6,723 nucleotides of DNA from Desulfuromonadaceae bacterium UBA2294 (GTDB lineage: Bacteria; Desulfobacterota; Desulfuromonadia; Desulfuromonadales; UBA2294): NCBI GenBank assembly GCA_002345625.1, contig DDWE01000048.1, positions 1-6,723 on the forward strand. The letters are read 5' to 3'. Made by a program: the position numbers and the translations under genes. Below are positions 5,903-6,723 of the stretch, one piece after another (within the stretch, counting starts at the first letter, position 1; each line of letters starts with the position of its first letter). Under the pieces are notes generated by a model. The model worked only from the letters and a program-made list of their open reading frames with translations, searched no databases and was not told the origin of the DNA.

Positions 5903-6463
5903 ATGACCAAGGAAGAACGTAGTGAATTGATGCAGATCATTCGCGAACTATCTTATGAAGAACGTGATGTCACCCTTGCATCCGGCCGTAAGAGCAATTT
6001 CTACTTTGACGGCAAGCAGACTTGCCTCAATGCGCGCGGTGGACTGCTGGTCGGCAAGGCTTTCTGGGAAGTGGCCAAAACCTTTACCGGACCGATAGAT
6101 GGTATTGGTGGTCTGACACTGGGTGCCGATCCAATTGCGACGGCCACCTCAATTGCCGCCGCCCTTGACGGGCAACCGACCCATGCCTTTATTATCCGCA
6201 AAGAACCGAAAGGACATGGTACCGGTCAATGGCTGGAGGGCCGCAAAAACCTTCCGGCCGGATCCCGTGTAGTTATTGTCGAAGATGTGACTACGACTGG
6301 CGATTCGTCCATGAAAGCGGTTACCCGCGCTCAGGAGGAGGGTTTGGTGGTGCTTGGCATTATCACTCTGGTCGATCGGGAAGAAGGGGCGCAGGAAAAC
6401 ATCACCGCTGCCGGTCAAGTGCTCAAACCGGTTTTCACGCGCACCGAGGTCGTTGGCAAGTAA
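5903..6463 (+). CDS. pyrE: Orotate phosphoribosyltransferase
   Basis: PyrE joins orotate and PRPP to give OMP, the fifth step of pyrimidine synthesis, in the cytoplasm. The 186-residue protein has the family layout. An N-terminal hood ends in TLASGRKSNFYFDGKQ (24-39) with the SGRKS orotate-side motif. GIGGLTLGADPIATA (67-81) forms part of the PRT core. The flexible catalytic loop IIRKEPKGHGTG (97-108) holds Arg99, Lys100, Lys103 and His105. The PRPP-binding motif VVIVEDVTTTGDS is at 123-135. The length is within the usual range of short PyrE proteins (about 180-215). All recognisable catalytic and PRPP residues are present. It follows purF by 71 nt and is the last gene before the terminator at 6495-6530, so it is probably the distal gene of the purine transcript, perhaps with its own promoter. 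Another PRPP-dependent transferase (Xpt/Apt-like) is unlikely because the KxxKGHG loop is typical of PyrE. Confidence 0.95.
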   Translation: MTKEERSELMQIIRELSYEERDVTLASGRKSNFYFDGKQTCLNARGGLLVGKAFWEVAKTFTGPIDGIGGLTLGADPIATATSIAAALDGQPTHAFIIRKEPKGHGTGQWLEGRKNLPAGSRVVIVEDVTTTGDSSMKAVTRAQEEGLVVLGIITLVDREEGAQENITAAGQVLKPVFTRTEVVGK

Positions 6464-6494
6464 GCATCAAACTCGTCTTGGATTTACCATCATC

Positions 6495-6530
6495 ATCGCT
6501 TCGACGACCAGTTTCGTCGGAGCGATTTTT
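6495..6530 (+). terminator. Intrinsic terminator after pyrE
   Basis: The left arm 6495-6507 (ATCGCTTCGACGA) pairs with the right arm 6514-6526 (TCGTCGGAGCGAT). This gives a 13-bp stem with one T·G wobble (6501-6520) and a 6-nt loop (CCAGTT), running straight into five T (6526-6530). It begins 31 nt after the pyrE stop. This is a textbook rho-independent terminator for the cluster. Confidence 0.9.
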
Positions 6531-6544
6531 AATTGTAGGTTTAT

Positions 6545-6572
6545 TTGACAATTCTCATTTGTCTGTCATCTT
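6545..6572 (+). promoter_or_regulatory. Candidate promoter for the right-edge gene
   Basis: A perfect sigma-70 -35 hexamer TTGACA (6545-6550) lies 15 nt past the terminator. The best -10 at a permitted distance is CATCTT (6567-6572, 16-nt spacer), which matches only 3 of 6 positions. The -35 is embedded in short dyads: AATTGT 6531-6536 with ACAATT 6548-6553, and GACAA 6547-6551 with TTGTC 6559-6563. A weak promoter needing an activator is possible; confidence is limited by the poor -10. Confidence 0.3.
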
Positions 6573-6606
6573 TTGAAGACTGTTTTTCAGACGCATGGGG
6601 GCTGTC

Positions 6607-6723
6607 ATGGATCTCATTCCGACATTCCGATACCAACATAAACAGATAGAATCCATCGCCATAGAGATTGATGCGCGCCTGACTGAGCAGTCACTAGCCG
6701 AGGCAGAAGACGATATTCGTGGC
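6607..6723 (+). CDS. Start of an unidentified gene, possibly a hemerythrin-like (HHE) domain protein; 3' end outside window
   Basis: An open frame runs from ATG 6607 to the window edge (39 codons, no stop). It is preceded by a G-run (6597-6601) 5 nt upstream as a weak ribosome binding site. An in-frame ATG at 6595 would add four residues (MGAV), with no better site. The start, MDLIPTFRYQHKQIESIAIE, has one His (residue 11) in an amphipathic helix followed by an acidic second helix start. This is how many bacterial hemerythrin-like proteins begin, with the first iron-ligand His in helix 1. With only 39 residues, none of the other ligand motifs can be seen, so the function is a guess. It lies beyond a strong terminator and is probably a separate transcription unit, unrelated to nucleotide synthesis. 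Confidence 0.55.
   Translation, partial: MDLIPTFRYQHKQIESIAIEIDARLTEQSLAEAEDDIRG

Noticed and set aside
6229..6576. A 115-codon plus-strand frame overlapping the pyrE end and running through the terminator
   Set aside because: It is out of frame with pyrE, covers the terminator hairpin, and its composition is a frame-shifted shadow of pyrE.
1..6723. Search for CRISPR arrays, tRNA or rRNA genes, insertion sequences or a novel defence-type gene system
   Set aside because: None is seen. Over 90 percent of the window is occupied by recognisable nucleotide synthesis genes, and the spacers are under 150 nt.

Overview
The window is a compact, all-plus-strand nucleotide biosynthesis cluster from a moderately GC-rich bacterium. 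In order it holds the 3' end of purB, a long purL, purQ, purF and pyrE, then an intrinsic terminator and the first 39 codons of a separate gene. The protein sequences and the gene set resemble Desulfuromonadales/Geobacter-type Desulfobacterota. This is inferred from recalled family resemblance (996-residue PurL with a PurS-like front end, PurQ of about 270 residues, iron-sulfur type PurF), not from a search.

Layout: the purB tail (1-426) is followed by a 92-nt spacer that holds a degenerate short tandem repeat and a 7-bp inverted repeat. Next come purL (519-3509) and purQ (3512-4333), with only 2 nt between stop and start and the purQ ribosome binding site inside the end of purL. A 91-nt spacer then carries a good candidate internal promoter, an inverted repeat over its -10 element and a small leader hairpin before purF (4425-5831). 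A 71-nt AT-rich spacer with another inverted repeat precedes pyrE (5903-6463). A strong hairpin plus T-run (6495-6530) ends the unit. A consensus-like -35 box and several short inverted repeats then lead into a new gene whose start resembles a hemerythrin-like domain.

How the genes work together: PurF makes the committed step of purine synthesis from PRPP and glutamine. PurL and PurQ together convert FGAR to FGAM. PurB acts at SAICAR to AICAR and at adenylosuccinate to AMP. PyrE uses the same PRPP pool to make OMP for pyrimidines. Three of the five enzymes (PurF, PurL/PurQ as a complex) rely on glutamine amide transfer, and two (PurF, PyrE) draw on PRPP, so co-expression is sensible.

I see no mobile element, CRISPR array, RNA gene or unknown multi-gene system. 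All complete genes look intact with their key residues. The points worth a second look are the PurL architecture, the regulatory structure in the spacers, and the gene starting at the right edge.
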